From: a candidate division KSB1 bacterium
GTDB lineage: Bacteria > Zhuqueibacterota > JdFR-76 > DREG01
Assembly (NCBI GenBank): GCA_022566355.1
Contig: JADFJB010000036.1
Coordinates: 1-36,259 of the forward strand
DNA length: 36,259 bases
Direction: 5' to 3'
The notes beneath the pieces were generated by a model that ran no database searches, was not told the origin of the DNA, and saw only the letters and a program-made list of their open reading frames with translations. Position 1 is the stretch's first letter, and every line of letters begins with the position of its first letter. This document shows, one piece after another, positions 17,268 through 27,095 of this stretch. A program made the position numbers and the translations under genes.

Positions 17268-17457
17268 TTATCCAATTAAGCTCACAATTTCAACCCGATC
17301 TCCTTTTGTCAAGCCTAACTTTTCCGCAGCATTTTGGTCATTCGCAAATGACAAAAACTTACTTGCTGTCAACATAAGCAATAATATTTTTATAAATATT
17401 TAGCATCACAGCTTTCATAATTCCGACAATGCTAAAATCCGTAATTAATGTAAAAAT
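17268..17457 (-). pseudogene. Internally deleted SAM hydroxide adenosyltransferase (DUF62) remnant
   Basis: The minus strand reads IFTLITDFSIVGIMKAVMLNIY, the N-terminus of DUF62 proteins (pattern ITLLTDFG..YVGxMKGVIL). It then jumps directly to IIAYVD (the mid-protein IxYVDxFGNLxTN site). After one frame change it ends FANDQNAAEKLGLTKGDRVEIVSLIG stop, the C-terminal signature (NxGxAAExLGLxxGDxVEI). Roughly 200 central residues are missing. The intact enzyme hydrolyses S-adenosylmethionine to adenosine and methionine. The remnant ends 4 nt before the M50 protease start. The family identification is from memory of the signatures. Confidence 0.7.
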
Positions 17458-17625
17458 ACGATTTCGGCTATTACTATCATGGTTCTGGAGATAACAAATT
17501 TTGGTAAGCCTTTAAAATTGGAGATTTAAAGTTTTAACTATCAATCTGGTTTCATTTGTTGCAAATATAAATTCAAACCTGGAGAATTTCAAGCAGAATT
17601 AAAAAAGTATTAGCTTGTGATATTT

Positions 17626-19017
17626 TCAATTGCGATTATTGGACTTACTTGGTATTTCAATACCCATTTCGCGGAAATCACGGATCTTATTTCGTAAAGT
17701 ACGAACTGAAATTCCTAATTCTTCTGCCGTTTTTGTACGATTTCCCCTATTTTCTTCGAGAACTTGTAGAATCATTTTTTTCTCAATTTCGCCAAGATTT
17801 TTTATATTTCCATTCAAATTATTGTAATTTTGTGCGGTTTTGTAATCATAAGGCATTAAAAAATGATCAGGTTCAATTGTATCGCCTTTGCAAATAACAA
17901 CCGCCCTTTCGATCGCGTTTTCAAGTTCACGGACATTTCCCGGCCAATCGTAATTCATTAGCATTTTCATTGCTTCATCTGAGATCTTATCAACTTTCCT
18001 GCTGTTTTCTTCTGAGTAATTTTTTCTAAAATGCTCTGCTAAAAGTAGAATATCTTCCTTTCTTTCTTTTAGAGCTGGTAATATAATCGGAACTACATTG
18101 AGACGATAAAAAAGGTCCTCTCTAAATTCACCATTATCTATTAATTTCTTCAAGTCACAATTTGTTGTAGCAATAACACGGACATCTACTTCCATCGTCT
18201 CAGTGCCACCAACCTTCTCAAACTCCTTTTCTTGCAAAACCCTTAATAATTTAGCCTGTAAATTAAGATTCATTTCACTAATCTCATCGAGTAGTAAAGT
18301 ACCTCCGTCTGCAAGTTCAAATCTGCCTCTTGTCTGTTTGATTGCACCGGTAAAAGCACCTTTTTCATGGCCAAAGAGTTCACTTTCCACCAGGCCGTCA
18401 GGAATTGCAGCACAATTTGTTTTTATAAAGGAATTTTTCCTCCTTGGGCTATTGAAATGAATAGCTTTCGCGACTAATTCTTTTCCAGTACCGCTTGCAC
18501 CTTGAATTAGTATTGTGGCTTTGGAATCGGCAACCATTTGTATTACATCAAATACTTCCTTGATTTTTTGGCTCTTGCCAATTATGTTGTCAAAGCCTTC
18601 TAATTTGCCAAGCTGAGATTTTAAGAATTTGTTTTCTGATTGCAACTTATGATAATCGAAATATTTTTCGATAACTATTTCTATTTCATCAGCTGAGAAT
18701 GGTTTTGTTAGGTAATCGAAAGCTCCAATTTTCATTGCTTCCACTGCATTCTCAACTGTTCCATAAGCTGTAATTACAATAACGCCTGTATCTGGGTTGT
18801 TTTTTTTTGCTTTATTTAAAACAACTAATCCGTTGTCGTCTGGTAGTCTAAGATCGGTAATTACGAGGTCATAATTGTTTTCATTCAGTTTGTTTTTAGC
18901 AGATTGAACATCCTCTGCACTATCAAACTCAAAATGTTTTCGTCTCAAAATTTCCAATAGAAATTCATGCAACAGATGATCGTCGTCTACAACTAATATT
19001 TTTTTTCCTGGTATCAC
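17626..19017 (-). CDS. Sigma-54-dependent NtrC-family response regulator
   Basis: 463 aa from a GTG start (19017) with GGAGTGAT upstream. The receiver domain (6-120) has phospho-acceptor D55 (VITDLRLPD) and K105 (LTKPF). The AAA+ domain (about 142-385) has Walker A GASGTGKE 173-180, the sigma-54-contacting loop GAFTGA 220-225 and Walker B LLLDEI 241-246. A Fis-type helix-turn-helix is at the C-terminus (NRTKTAEELGISVRTLRNKI). It is a complete activator of sigma-54 promoters. It follows the histidine kinase by 12 nt and is surely its partner. Targets are not proven; the -24/-12 sites at 22266 and 28623 are candidates. Confidence 0.96.
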   Translation of the reverse strand: MIPGKKILVVDDDHLLHEFLLEILRRKHFEFDSAEDVQSAKNKLNENNYDLVITDLRLPDDNGLVVLNKAKKNNPDTGVIVITAYGTVENAVEAMKIGAFDYLTKPFSADEIEIVIEKYFDYHKLQSENKFLKSQLGKLEGFDNIIGKSQKIKEVFDVIQMVADSKATILIQGASGTGKELVAKAIHFNSPRRKNSFIKTNCAAIPDGLVESELFGHEKGAFTGAIKQTRGRFELADGGTLLLDEISEMNLNLQAKLLRVLQEKEFEKVGGTETMEVDVRVIATTNCDLKKLIDNGEFREDLFYRLNVVPIILPALKERKEDILLLAEHFRKNYSEENSRKVDKISDEAMKMLMNYDWPGNVRELENAIERAVVICKGDTIEPDHFLMPYDYKTAQNYNNLNGNIKNLGEIEKKMILQVLEENRGNRTKTAEELGISVRTLRNKIRDFREMGIEIPSKSNNRN

Positions 19018-19029
19018 AACATCACTCCA

Positions 19030-20262
19030 CTAGTTTACTAAAAACTCAAGGTATAACTTTGTACCCTTATGCTCATTACTATCGATCTTAATAACACCTT
19101 TATGTAAATCTACGATCTTTTTCACGATCGATAAACCCAGACCAGGTTTTCTTGATTTATCACCTGAGAAAGGATTATATATGTTTTCTTTCATATAATT
19201 CGGAATACCCCTGCCATTATCCACCAAAATGATATAAACTTTATCTTCAATTTTTGTTAATTCAATTTCAATCTCACCACTCTCTTCAAGTGATTCAACT
19301 GAGTTTCTAAATATATGAAGAAACATTTGTTGAAATAATTGAGGATCTGCCATCAATTCGACTGGGTAGTTAGGAAACTTCCGAACCAGGTTTATTTTTT
19401 TACCATCTTCATTGGTTTGAAATAAAACAGTCTCAATAATATCATTTAGCATCAATTTTAAGTTTAGCTTTCTTTTATTGGGAGTTATCGGGCGTGCAAG
19501 AAAAACCAAATTCCCGATAATCTTATCCATGTTCCCCACGGCTTCCAATATTTTTCTCACTAACCGTTGTCTAGGATCTCCATATCCTAAGTCTCTTTCA
19601 AGCAAAGCACCAAATCCGGCAATTGCACCCAATGGATTACGGATTTCATGCGCCACATCACCAGCCATTTCACCAAGTGCAGACAGTGTTTTTATCTGGT
19701 GAATTTCGTTCTCTAACTTACGAATCTCCGATAGATCTTCAAAAACTTCCACTACACCAATCTGATCTCCCTGGTCTGACTGTAAAAGGCACATACTGAA
19801 ATTAACGGGAAGCACATTCCCATCTGATCTGGTAATGTTCTTTTGCTGATGAACAATTTGCTTACCGGATTTAACAATCTTTTCTGGGGAAAACTCTTTA
19901 TTTTCAGGATCGAAAAAGCTGTGATAAGTTTTGTTAAGAACGCTAGATCTGGAGTAACCTGTCAATTCCTCTGCAGCGCAGTTAAACATTGTAATTTTGT
20001 TCTTAAGATCGATACAGATCACCCCTGCATTCATACTGGTCAATATATTATCAAGGTAATTTTTTAGTGAATCCGTCTCTTTAAGACTGGATTGCAGTTC
20101 TTTATTTTTCTCTTCTAACTCTAAATTCAATTTGGATACTTGTTCTTCGAGTTTCCCATAGGAAACTTGAAACTCATTAGTGGCATTGGTGAAATATTCT
20201 ACAGCCTGCGTTAGTGAGTATATTTGTTCTATTTTTTGATTTTGTAATCCGGCGGAACTCAT
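19030..20262 (-). CDS. Soluble PAS-domain sensor histidine kinase
   Basis: 410 aa. It has an N-terminal coiled coil (about 25-70) and a PAS domain (about 72-180: NILTSMNAGVICIDLKNKITMFNCAAEELTGYS). The HisKA has phospho-acceptor H205 (GEMAGDVAHEIRNPLGAI), and the HATPase has VDNGRGIP and KPGLGLSIVKKIV. No transmembrane helix is evident, so it senses a cytoplasmic signal or a partner protein, NtrB/AtoS-like in layout. Its ATG overlaps the stop of the FapA gene (ATGA) and the response regulator follows 12 nt later. This tight coupling suggests that FapA or the small upstream protein belongs to the same signalling unit. Confidence 0.95.
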   Translation of the reverse strand: MSSAGLQNQKIEQIYSLTQAVEYFTNATNEFQVSYGKLEEQVSKLNLELEEKNKELQSSLKETDSLKNYLDNILTSMNAGVICIDLKNKITMFNCAAEELTGYSRSSVLNKTYHSFFDPENKEFSPEKIVKSGKQIVHQQKNITRSDGNVLPVNFSMCLLQSDQGDQIGVVEVFEDLSEIRKLENEIHQIKTLSALGEMAGDVAHEIRNPLGAIAGFGALLERDLGYGDPRQRLVRKILEAVGNMDKIIGNLVFLARPITPNKRKLNLKLMLNDIIETVLFQTNEDGKKINLVRKFPNYPVELMADPQLFQQMFLHIFRNSVESLEESGEIEIELTKIEDKVYIILVDNGRGIPNYMKENIYNPFSGDKSRKPGLGLSIVKKIVDLHKGVIKIDSNEHKGTKLYLEFLVN

Positions 20263-21884
20263 CGTACGGTTTTTCTCTCGACTCCATTTGGTTTCATCAT
20301 AAATTTAACCGAGTTCAATTGGTTTGTTATTTCTTCAACATATTGATTCATAACAATCATAACGCCAGGATAAACTTTGTAGTTTGCCTGGATAAATGGC
20401 AATTCTTCGAAATCCGATCCCCCTGAGTTCGATTTCACCAAAGTGTTCTTTTCTTTTTCCAAAGCCCCAATTACGGTTTGAATTTGATCATATTCGTTTT
20501 TGAGTGCTTGCATTTCCGCAAGTTTTTGAGCATTCAAACCCTTTAAGCGTTGTTTAAGAACTGTGAGAAATGAAATATTATCTTTTATTTTGTTTAATTT
20601 CTTCGTTAAATCTTTGATTTTCTTACTTATTCTTTGGGCCTCCAACCATGCCTCAGTATCAATGGATAACCCCATTGCAATTCGAGTCTTAATATTTTTT
20701 GGGGTTCCGAGTTCGCGTGCGATGACTCCTCGCTCACTGTGAACTGCTCCACCAATAATTTGACCCTTGGGAATCTTTACGAATCCTTCAGCATCAATTT
20801 CACAATCCAAAACATATTTATTAAACTCTGCATCCCTTCCAACAGATATTTGCGCATGCTGAGCAAATTCAGCGGACAGATTATATTTTGCAGTTAAGTT
20901 TGCTTTATATTTCCCAAGTATCCCCCCTTTAATGACTATGTCACCCCCTTTAGATTTGATTGTAGCTCCCTCGACACTCCCATTGATTAAAATATTGCCA
21001 TCGGTTTCTACGGTAAAACCCGTTTTTACATCACCATTTATTATCACTTCACCATTGTAATGGATATCCCCTGATGTAAAATCAACATCATGTGACAAAA
21101 CATAGACACGCTCAATATTGATCAAACCGTCAGTTAAGTACAAGTGGCCGCTTATTTTTGAATAAAGGTCACAAGAATCCGGCGAAAAATAAGTATTTAA
21201 TCCACCAGGTAGTTTTAGTGCATTGCCATCCTTGCAAGGGATAGGTTCATTAAATACATTTAAGCCTGGTTTGCCAGCTTTAGCAGAAATTAGATGTGCC
21301 AAGTGTTGATCTTCTTCAACACATTTAATCTCATTTGATCTATGGTAATCTACTTTTCCATCTTCTTTTATTAGCGGTTTAGCACTTTTATCGATATCCA
21401 CCATATAAACAATTTGTGCATCTGTACCGTTTACCGGAGGCACCCCAGAAGAAATAATTTCATTAACAACAAGTTTCTTATTTTGAATGATCCTTTTGAT
21501 TTCATCAATATTTGTTGGCATTCGAATCTTCAACTTATCCAATTTGTAATAGATATCGTTTTCAGTAATTGTTAGATCATTATCATTCGGAAATCTTACT
21601 GTTAAGAAGCAATGTAGCCCGTCTTCTGGTACGTGAACATGGATGTATTTATCTTTAAGTTTGTTATATTTTTGAAAGATTGGTCCAACCCTAATTGGTT
21701 CCGTACTTTTCATCGACAGGACATGATCAATTTTTTTGATATCCGCGTTGATCACCCCGGATTTTATGAGTTCGCCTTTGATTTCATCGATGGTTGCTGT
21801 CCCCCTAAAATCGGAGTTCATACTTAAATAAACACCATCATTTTTGAACTCAAATTTCAATTGTTTGATATAAAGATTTGCCAT
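20259..21884 (-). CDS. FapA family (DUF342) polymerising beta-helix protein
   Basis: 541 aa. The N-terminal half is the FapA domain (DKLKIRMPTNIDEIKRIIQNKKLVVNEIISSGVPPVNGTDAQIVYMVD, then AHLISAKAGKPGLNVFNEPIP). A right-handed beta-helix of short repeats follows (about 245-385: GDIHYNGEVIINGDVKTGF, DGNILINGSVEGATI), resembling bactofilin turns. A long coiled coil (about 410-490) is next. DUF342 proteins are linked to polar flagellum assembly in Vibrio (FapA) and occur in many non-flagellated bacteria with unknown roles. No flagellar gene is in this window. It is the second gene of the operon, overlapping the kinase by 4 nt. A scaffold role feeding the kinase is inference. Confidence 0.88.
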   Translation of the reverse strand: MANLYIKQLKFEFKNDGVYLSMNSDFRGTATIDEIKGELIKSGVINADIKKIDHVLSMKSTEPIRVGPIFQKYNKLKDKYIHVHVPEDGLHCFLTVRFPNDNDLTITENDIYYKLDKLKIRMPTNIDEIKRIIQNKKLVVNEIISSGVPPVNGTDAQIVYMVDIDKSAKPLIKEDGKVDYHRSNEIKCVEEDQHLAHLISAKAGKPGLNVFNEPIPCKDGNALKLPGGLNTYFSPDSCDLYSKISGHLYLTDGLINIERVYVLSHDVDFTSGDIHYNGEVIINGDVKTGFTVETDGNILINGSVEGATIKSKGGDIVIKGGILGKYKANLTAKYNLSAEFAQHAQISVGRDAEFNKYVLDCEIDAEGFVKIPKGQIIGGAVHSERGVIARELGTPKNIKTRIAMGLSIDTEAWLEAQRISKKIKDLTKKLNKIKDNISFLTVLKQRLKGLNAQKLAEMQALKNEYDQIQTVIGALEKEKNTLVKSNSGGSDFEELPFIQANYKVYPGVMIVMNQYVEEITNQLNSVKFMMKPNGVERKTVR

Positions 21885-21957
21885 AATCTTACCCTACTCC
21901 AATCGCCATCATTTAATTCCTTCAAAATTCCGCATTAGTCTATTTGCTGACGGACTC

Positions 21958-22218
21958 TTATTTATTCTCTTCATAATCAAGCACAATCTGAGTTGATTTA
22001 CCGCATGGGCAATTCACTTTAATAATTTTAATAAAATCACCTTCTCGTTGAATCTCAACTGTTGAATTCTCGGAATGAGAATTTTCTTTTATCACATTAC
22101 TGGGGCTAGTTAGAGAAATAAAATTCGCTTTAATCAAGTTTTTACTTTTTCTATTCGGAACTATTTTTTTAATCGCTACTGTTTGAGCGGATAAGTCAAT
22201 AAATTGATCTGATTTCAT
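21958..22218 (-). CDS. Small protein with C-terminal CxCG motif, first gene of FapA-kinase operon
   Basis: 86 aa, function unknown. The N-terminal 55 residues are basic and polar without a signal peptide. The C-terminal 25 form a compact module (GDFIKIIKVNCPCGKSTQIVLDYEE) with a C-P-C-G pair that could be half of a metal site or a redox pair. Only two cysteines are present, so metal binding would need a dimer. It is encoded 73 nt upstream of the FapA gene and downstream of a sigma-54-like promoter. It could be a signal input for the FapA/kinase/NtrC unit; this is inference from position only. Confidence 0.7.
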   Translation of the reverse strand: MKSDQFIDLSAQTVAIKKIVPNRKSKNLIKANFISLTSPSNVIKENSHSENSTVEIQREGDFIKIIKVNCPCGKSTQIVLDYEENK

Positions 22219-22265
22219 TTACTATGGATCCCATATCTCGATTTGAGTATTCCCATAATAGTATA

Positions 22266-22281
22266 TGCAAAGCCTATACCA
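22266..22281 (-). promoter_or_regulatory. Probable sigma-54 (-24/-12) promoter of the FapA-kinase-NtrC operon
   Basis: The minus strand reads TGGTATAGGCTTTGCA, with the invariant GG and GC dinucleotides correctly spaced. It differs from TGGCAC-N5-TTGCA only by T for C at two positions of the -24 box. The predicted start is about 22255, giving a leader of about 37 nt before the 86-aa gene. Its position before an operon encoding a sigma-54 activator suggests autoregulation. Confidence 0.55.
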
Positions 22282-22335
22282 GAAAAACAAAAAGAGAATA
22301 ATTTTTCTATTTATTAATTATTTGTCTACATTAAG

Positions 22336-22354
22336 CTTATTGAATTTCAATAAG
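22336..22354. promoter_or_regulatory. Dyad, candidate upstream activator site
   Basis: CTTATTG - 5 nt - CAATAAG, perfect 7-bp arms, centred about 90 bp upstream of the predicted sigma-54 start near 22255. That is the usual place for an NtrC-family enhancer. A comparable dyad is found at a similar distance upstream of the second sigma-54 promoter. Confidence 0.4.
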
Positions 22355-22444
22355 TTTCCAAGTTTTTATGATGGTGACTATTTTGACAATTAATATAATT
22401 AGTTTATCGGCATAATTTGCCTATTATTCAATAAAACCGGCAAC

Positions 22445-22466
22445 TTTTTTACCATTGGGTAAAAAA
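22445..22466. repeat. Perfect inverted repeat, 9-bp arms
   Basis: TTTTTTACC - ATTG - GGTAAAAAA. Because the U-run is in the 5' arm and no U-tract follows on either strand, it does not fit a normal intrinsic terminator. It may be an operator or cruciform. It lies between the end of carB and the FapA promoter. Confidence 0.5.
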
Positions 22467-22582
22467 CTACCATTTGAATAATTTTCTTAAAGGAGCAGAA
22501 GGTTGAAACCGGCAGTATTGGAGGCTACGAGCTTACTTAAATATGATAGATCAGGTTCGTTCGATGTGTATTTTTTGTTATT

Positions 22583-25500
22583 CTAAACAGCAAAATATTC
22601 TTGTAAACTTTTAACATTAAAATCAGATTGTTTTAAAGCGGTAATCCCTTCTACGACTGCGTTCGCAGCAGATAAAGTTGTGAAAGAAGAAATATTATAA
22701 TCGATCCCTGCACGACTTAACGCGTATTCATCATACCTGGACTTTTTACCTAGCGGTGTATTAATAATCATCTGGACTTCGCCATTAATGATTCGATCCA
22801 CGATATTGGGTCTACCCTCCCCTACCTTAAAAACAAATATTCCATTGATACCAGCTCGTTCTAAGGCCTTTAGAGTTCCGGATGTAGCATAAATTCCAAA
22901 TCCTAGTTTTTGTAAGTCTTTTGAAATGGGTATTATCTTCTCTTTGTCATTATCATTTACGCTTATAAACACATTGCCAAATAGTGGCAAACCTGCCTGT
23001 GTTGCCATTTGAGCTTTAGCAAAAGCTTCTCCAAAGCTCTCCCCAAGTCCCATTACTTCTCCGGTCGATTTCATCTCTGGCCCTAAAAAAGAAGGTGTTC
23101 CCGAAAACTTATTAAAGGGAAAAACGACACATTTTACAGAATGATATTTGGCAATTGGGTCTTCTTTGATTTGTAGATCATCAAGAGTTTTACCGATTAT
23201 TAGTTTTGCTGCGATTTTTGCCATTGGAAAATTTATTGATTTACTCACAAATGGAACTGTTCGAGATGCTCGGGGATTAACTTCGAGGACATAAATGAGA
23301 CCATCCTTTATTGCAAACTGTAAATTCACCAAGCCAATCACATTTAAGGCGAGAGCTATTTTACGGGTTTGCTTCTTAATTTCAGCAATTTGATCATCGG
23401 TTATCCAATACGGTGGCATAACACACGAGCTATCACCTGAATGTATTCCGGCTTCTTCGATATGTTGCATAACCCCACCGATTATTACCTGGTTTCCATC
23501 ACATAATGCCTCCACATCTACCTCAAAAGCATCTTCAAGAAACCGATCGATAAGAATCGGATGTTCTTTTGATATTTTGAGGGCATTTACCATATAAGTT
23601 TCAAGAGATTTTCGATCATAAACGATTTCCATTCCTCTGCCACCTAATACGTAGGATGGACGTATTAGTAATGGATAGCCAATCTCATTCGCAATTTTCA
23701 AAGCTTCCTTTGTTGTATTCGCTGTTCCATTTTCAGGTTGGCGGATTTCGAGTTTATTAAGCAAACAGCCAAATCGCTTTCTATCTTCGGCGAGGTCTAT
23801 ATTGTTTGGTGAAGTTCCCAATATCTTCACTCCTGCCTTTTCGAGCGGTATAGCCAACTTCAAAGGCATCTGCCCCCCAAATTGAACAATCACTCCATCC
23901 GGTTGTTCAAGCTCTACAATGTTCATTACATGCTCAAATGTTATGGGCTCAAAATAAAGGCGATCAGAAGTATCGTAGTCAGTACTTACAGTTTCTGGAT
24001 TACAATTAACCATTATGGCTTCATACCCCTCTTCTTTCAAAGCTTGAACAGCGTGAACGGAGCAATAATCAAACTCGATTCCCTGTCCAATACGATTCGG
24101 ACCACTCCCCAAAATAATTATTTTTTTTCGCTTACTCGGAATTGCTTCGTTTTCCTGATCATAAGTAGAATAGTAATAAGGAGTTTCAGCCACAAATTCA
24201 GCAGCACAAGTATCTACTGTTTTGAATGATGCCGTAACCCCTAAATCTTTCCGTAAATTGTATACAGTTGCTTCATCCACATCAAGTAAACCTGCCAGCT
24301 GAGCATCGGATATCCCGTTCTTCTTTACAGAACGTAATTGTTGTGGTGACACTTGATCAAGTTTTCCACGGTAGTTTGTTATCTCTTTTTCAATATCTAT
24401 AATTTCATTAATTTGATTCAGAAACCAACGATCTATTCCTGTGATTGAGTATAATTCATCATATGAATATCCTAATCTTAAAGCCAAAGCTAAATAATAT
24501 AATCTACGATCAGTCGGGTACTTGAGATTATTTACCAAAATCTCTCTAAGTTCTGTATTCTTTTCATTGGCATCTTCCAGTTCATCCATTGAACCATTAG
24601 AATCCCAGAGTAATAAATCGGTATCTAAAGAGCTAATAGCTTTGCCTAATGCTTCTTTAAAACTTCGACCAATAGACATCACTTCACCAACTGACTTCAT
24701 TTGGGTACCAAGGGTCGTATCTACTCCTGGAAATTTTTCAAAATCCCAGCGTGGTATTTTAACTACCACATAATCCAGTGTGGGTTCAAAGCAAGCAGGC
24801 GTTTTTTTTGTAATGTCATTTGGAATCTCATCAAGGCTAAGCCCAACTGACAATTTGGCTGCAATTTTGGCAATAGGAAAACCGGTTGCTTTAGAAGCTA
24901 AAGCCGAGCTTCTCGAAACCCGTGGATTCATTTCAATGACTACCATTTTACCTGTATCCGGGTGAACAGCGAACTGGATGTTGGACCCTCCGGTTTCCAC
25001 ACCAATGGCACGAATAATATCAATTGATGCATTACGTAGTAATTGATATTCCTTATCTGTTAATGTTTGAGCTGGTGCTACAGTTATACTATCTCCAGTA
25101 TGAATTCCCATTGGATCTAAGTTTTCTATAGAACAAATAATGACTACGTTATCCTTGCAATCACGCATCACTTCTAATTCAAATTCTTTCCATCCAATAA
25201 CTGATTCTTCGATCAAAACTTCTGATATCGGACTATTATGAAGACCCCATGAAACTTGGTTTTCAAACTCTTTTTTATTGTAAACAACACTTCCTCCGGT
25301 ACCTCCAAGAGTAAAAGAAGGGCGGATAATCATTGGAAATTGAATGATCTCGAGTAATTCATGAGCTTCATGAATTGATCGGGCAAATCCACCCAAAGGA
25401 GTTTCATAACCAATTTGTTCTATGACTTTTTTAAACAGCTCTCTGTCTTCAGCTTTTTGAATTGCATCCAATTTTGCACCAATTAACTCCACACCCATTT

Positions 25501-25828
25501 CATCTAAAAAACCACACTCTGCCAAATCCACAGCAATATTTAAACCTGTTTGGCCTCCCATAGTAGGTAGTAGTGCATCTGGTTTTTCTTTAAGAATTAT
25601 TTTTTTGACAAAATCCGGAGTAATTGGTTCTATGTAGGTCCTATGAGCCAACTCCGGATCAGTCATAATAGTGGCAGGATTACTGTTTACTAAAACTACT
25701 TCATATCCTTCATCTCGTAAGGCTTTACATGCTTGAGTGCCTGAATAGTCAAATTCACAGGCTTGCCCAATTACTATTGGTCCGGATCCCACAATGAGTA
25801 TCTTATTAATATCAGTTCGTTTAGGCAT
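22583..25828 (-). CDS. carB: Carbamoyl-phosphate synthase large subunit
   Basis: 1081 aa from the ATG at 25828 ([33 protein letters not shown]). A longer open frame upstream is out-of-register carA sequence. The two homologous ATP-grasp halves are present: carboxyphosphate half with AEDRELFKK and [28 protein letters not shown], and carbamoyl-phosphate half with [11 protein letters not shown] and [12 protein letters not shown]. An oligomerisation domain lies between them. A C-terminal MGS-like allosteric domain ([32 protein letters not shown]) follows. It makes carbamoyl phosphate for pyrimidines and arginine. The start overlaps the carA stop by 8 nt and has no Shine-Dalgarno, so it relies on translational coupling. 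Confidence 0.97.
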   Translation of the reverse strand: MPKRTDINKILIVGSGPIVIGQACEFDYSGTQACKALRDEGYEVVLVNSNPATIMTDPELAHRTYIEPITPDFVKKIILKEKPDALLPTMGGQTGLNIAVDLAECGFLDEMGVELIGAKLDAIQKAEDRELFKKVIEQIGYETPLGGFARSIHEAHELLEIIQFPMIIRPSFTLGGTGGSVVYNKKEFENQVSWGLHNSPISEVLIEESVIGWKEFELEVMRDCKDNVVIICSIENLDPMGIHTGDSITVAPAQTLTDKEYQLLRNASIDIIRAIGVETGGSNIQFAVHPDTGKMVVIEMNPRVSRSSALASKATGFPIAKIAAKLSVGLSLDEIPNDITKKTPACFEPTLDYVVVKIPRWDFEKFPGVDTTLGTQMKSVGEVMSIGRSFKEALGKAISSLDTDLLLWDSNGSMDELEDANEKNTELREILVNNLKYPTDRRLYYLALALRLGYSYDELYSITGIDRWFLNQINEIIDIEKEITNYRGKLDQVSPQQLRSVKKNGISDAQLAGLLDVDEATVYNLRKDLGVTASFKTVDTCAAEFVAETPYYYSTYDQENEAIPSKRKKIIILGSGPNRIGQGIEFDYCSVHAVQALKEEGYEAIMVNCNPETVSTDYDTSDRLYFEPITFEHVMNIVELEQPDGVIVQFGGQMPLKLAIPLEKAGVKILGTSPNNIDLAEDRKRFGCLLNKLEIRQPENGTANTTKEALKIANEIGYPLLIRPSYVLGGRGMEIVYDRKSLETYMVNALKISKEHPILIDRFLEDAFEVDVEALCDGNQVIIGGVMQHIEEAGIHSGDSSCVMPPYWITDDQIAEIKKQTRKIALALNVIGLVNLQFAIKDGLIYVLEVNPRASRTVPFVSKSINFPMAKIAAKLIIGKTLDDLQIKEDPIAKYHSVKCVVFPFNKFSGTPSFLGPEMKSTGEVMGLGESFGEAFAKAQMATQAGLPLFGNVFISVNDNDKEKIIPISKDLQKLGFGIYATSGTLKALERAGINGIFVFKVGEGRPNIVDRIINGEVQMIINTPLGKKSRYDEYALSRAGIDYNISSFTTLSAANAVVEGITALKQSDFNVKSLQEYFAV

Positions 25829-26966
25829 AAATAGGAGTGTGTTCTTTGTGCTGTTTAACCATGTCGTAAAATTGTCCGAATAAATATCGTGAATCATGAG
25901 GTCCCGGACCTGATTCAGGATGATATTGAACAGCAAAGAGCGGATATTTTAAATGCCGGAATCCTTCGAGGGTACCGTCATTAAGATTCAGATGAGTTAC
26001 TTTGATTTCCAATTCATTGAAAGATTGAGAATCTATTGCGAATCCATGGTTTTGGGAAGTGATTTCCACTTTTCCAGTCTCTAAGTTTTTTACCGGATGA
26101 TTTACACCATGATGACCAAATTTCATCTTAAAGGACTTGCCTTTCAATGCTATGCCAAGTAGTTGATGTCCAAGACATATACCCATGATAGGATATTTCC
26201 CTATTAGGCAAGAAATTGTCTCAATTGCATTCGTAATCGGTTCAGGATCACCTGGCCCATTGGATAAAAAAATCGCATCCGGATCAAAGGCTGAAAGCTC
26301 ATCAAATGTTGTATTCGACGGGAAGACTGATATATCAAACCCGATCGTATATAAAACTCGAAGAATATTCCATTTTACCCCAAAATCCAAAACTGCAACA
26401 CGATATCTTTTTGAATTCCGTTTTCTTAGGAATTGTTGAATTTCATAATTGTTAACTTCAGGTTCCCATTCATATCGAGAACGGGTACTTACAGTACTTA
26501 CCAAGTTTCTGCCAATCATATCCGGTGCCATTTCAATTTTTTGGGCAAGTGATTTCGAATCAAAATCATAAGTTGAAATAATGCCCTTCATGGATCCTTC
26601 GTCTCTGAGCATTCTGGTAATGGCCCTGGTATCTACATCTTCGATTGCTACGATTTGATAACGTCGTAAGAAATCACTTAAACCTATTTGTCCGCGCCAA
26701 CTTGAAAATAACTTTGAGGATTCGTATACTATTAAACCCTCTAAAAACGGGTTTCTTGACTCATAATCTTGAAGATTTATACCATAATTACCAATATGAG
26801 GATAGGTCATAGTAACAATTTGACCACAATAAGAAGGATCTGTTAATATTTCCTGGTATCCGGCCATTCCTGTATTAAATACCACTTCGCCAATAACTTC
26901 ACCATGGTTTCCACAGGAAATCCCCTCAAAAATCCGTCCGTTTTCAAATTGTAGTATTGAATTCAT
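25821..26966 (-). CDS. carA: Carbamoyl-phosphate synthase small (glutaminase) subunit
   Basis: 381 aa, normal length. It hydrolyses glutamine and channels ammonia to CarB. The N-terminal CPSase small domain ([47 protein letters not shown]) precedes the class I amidotransferase domain with NGPGDPEP, nucleophile C264 ([10 protein letters not shown]) and H349/E351 (QYHPES). It overlaps carB by 8 nt. No leader resembling the arginine- or pyrimidine-controlled attenuators was recognised upstream. Confidence 0.97.
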   Translation of the reverse strand: MNSILQFENGRIFEGISCGNHGEVIGEVVFNTGMAGYQEILTDPSYCGQIVTMTYPHIGNYGINLQDYESRNPFLEGLIVYESSKLFSSWRGQIGLSDFLRRYQIVAIEDVDTRAITRMLRDEGSMKGIISTYDFDSKSLAQKIEMAPDMIGRNLVSTVSTRSRYEWEPEVNNYEIQQFLRKRNSKRYRVAVLDFGVKWNILRVLYTIGFDISVFPSNTTFDELSAFDPDAIFLSNGPGDPEPITNAIETISCLIGKYPIMGICLGHQLLGIALKGKSFKMKFGHHGVNHPVKNLETGKVEITSQNHGFAIDSQSFNELEIKVTHLNLNDGTLEGFRHLKYPLFAVQYHPESGPGPHDSRYLFGQFYDMVKQHKEHTPIYA

Positions 26967-27095
26967 TCTAAATAGAAAATATTTTTTTTACTAATAATAG
27001 GTGTTCTCAATATTTTCTTCAAGTAAATATTTATCAACATGCAAGGAACAATTAATTTCAAGAGATTTTGCTTGTTGAATCTATAAAATTAAGAT

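Larger units (their letters stand above)
22219..22582. other. Spacer between carB stop and the FapA operon
   Basis: About 360 bp. It holds the sigma-54-like promoter (22266-22281), a 7-bp-arm dyad (22336-22354) and a 9-bp-arm hairpin (22445-22466). An isolated TTGACA (22383-22388) and TATAAT (22394-22399) overlap at improper spacing. A 27-codon plus-strand frame from a TTG at 22503 behind AAAGGAG runs into the carB end and is not called as a gene. Confidence 0.6.

Noticed and set aside
22383-22399. TTGACA and TATAAT as a sigma-70 promoter on the plus strand
   Set aside because: Boxes are separated by only 5 bp, and no rightward gene lies downstream.
22503-22586. 27-codon plus-strand frame from TTG behind AAAGGAG, beginning KPAVLEATSLLKY, vaguely like an ABC ATPase start
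   Set aside because: Overlaps the carB end, very short, no conserved motif; the purine-rich site alone is not enough.
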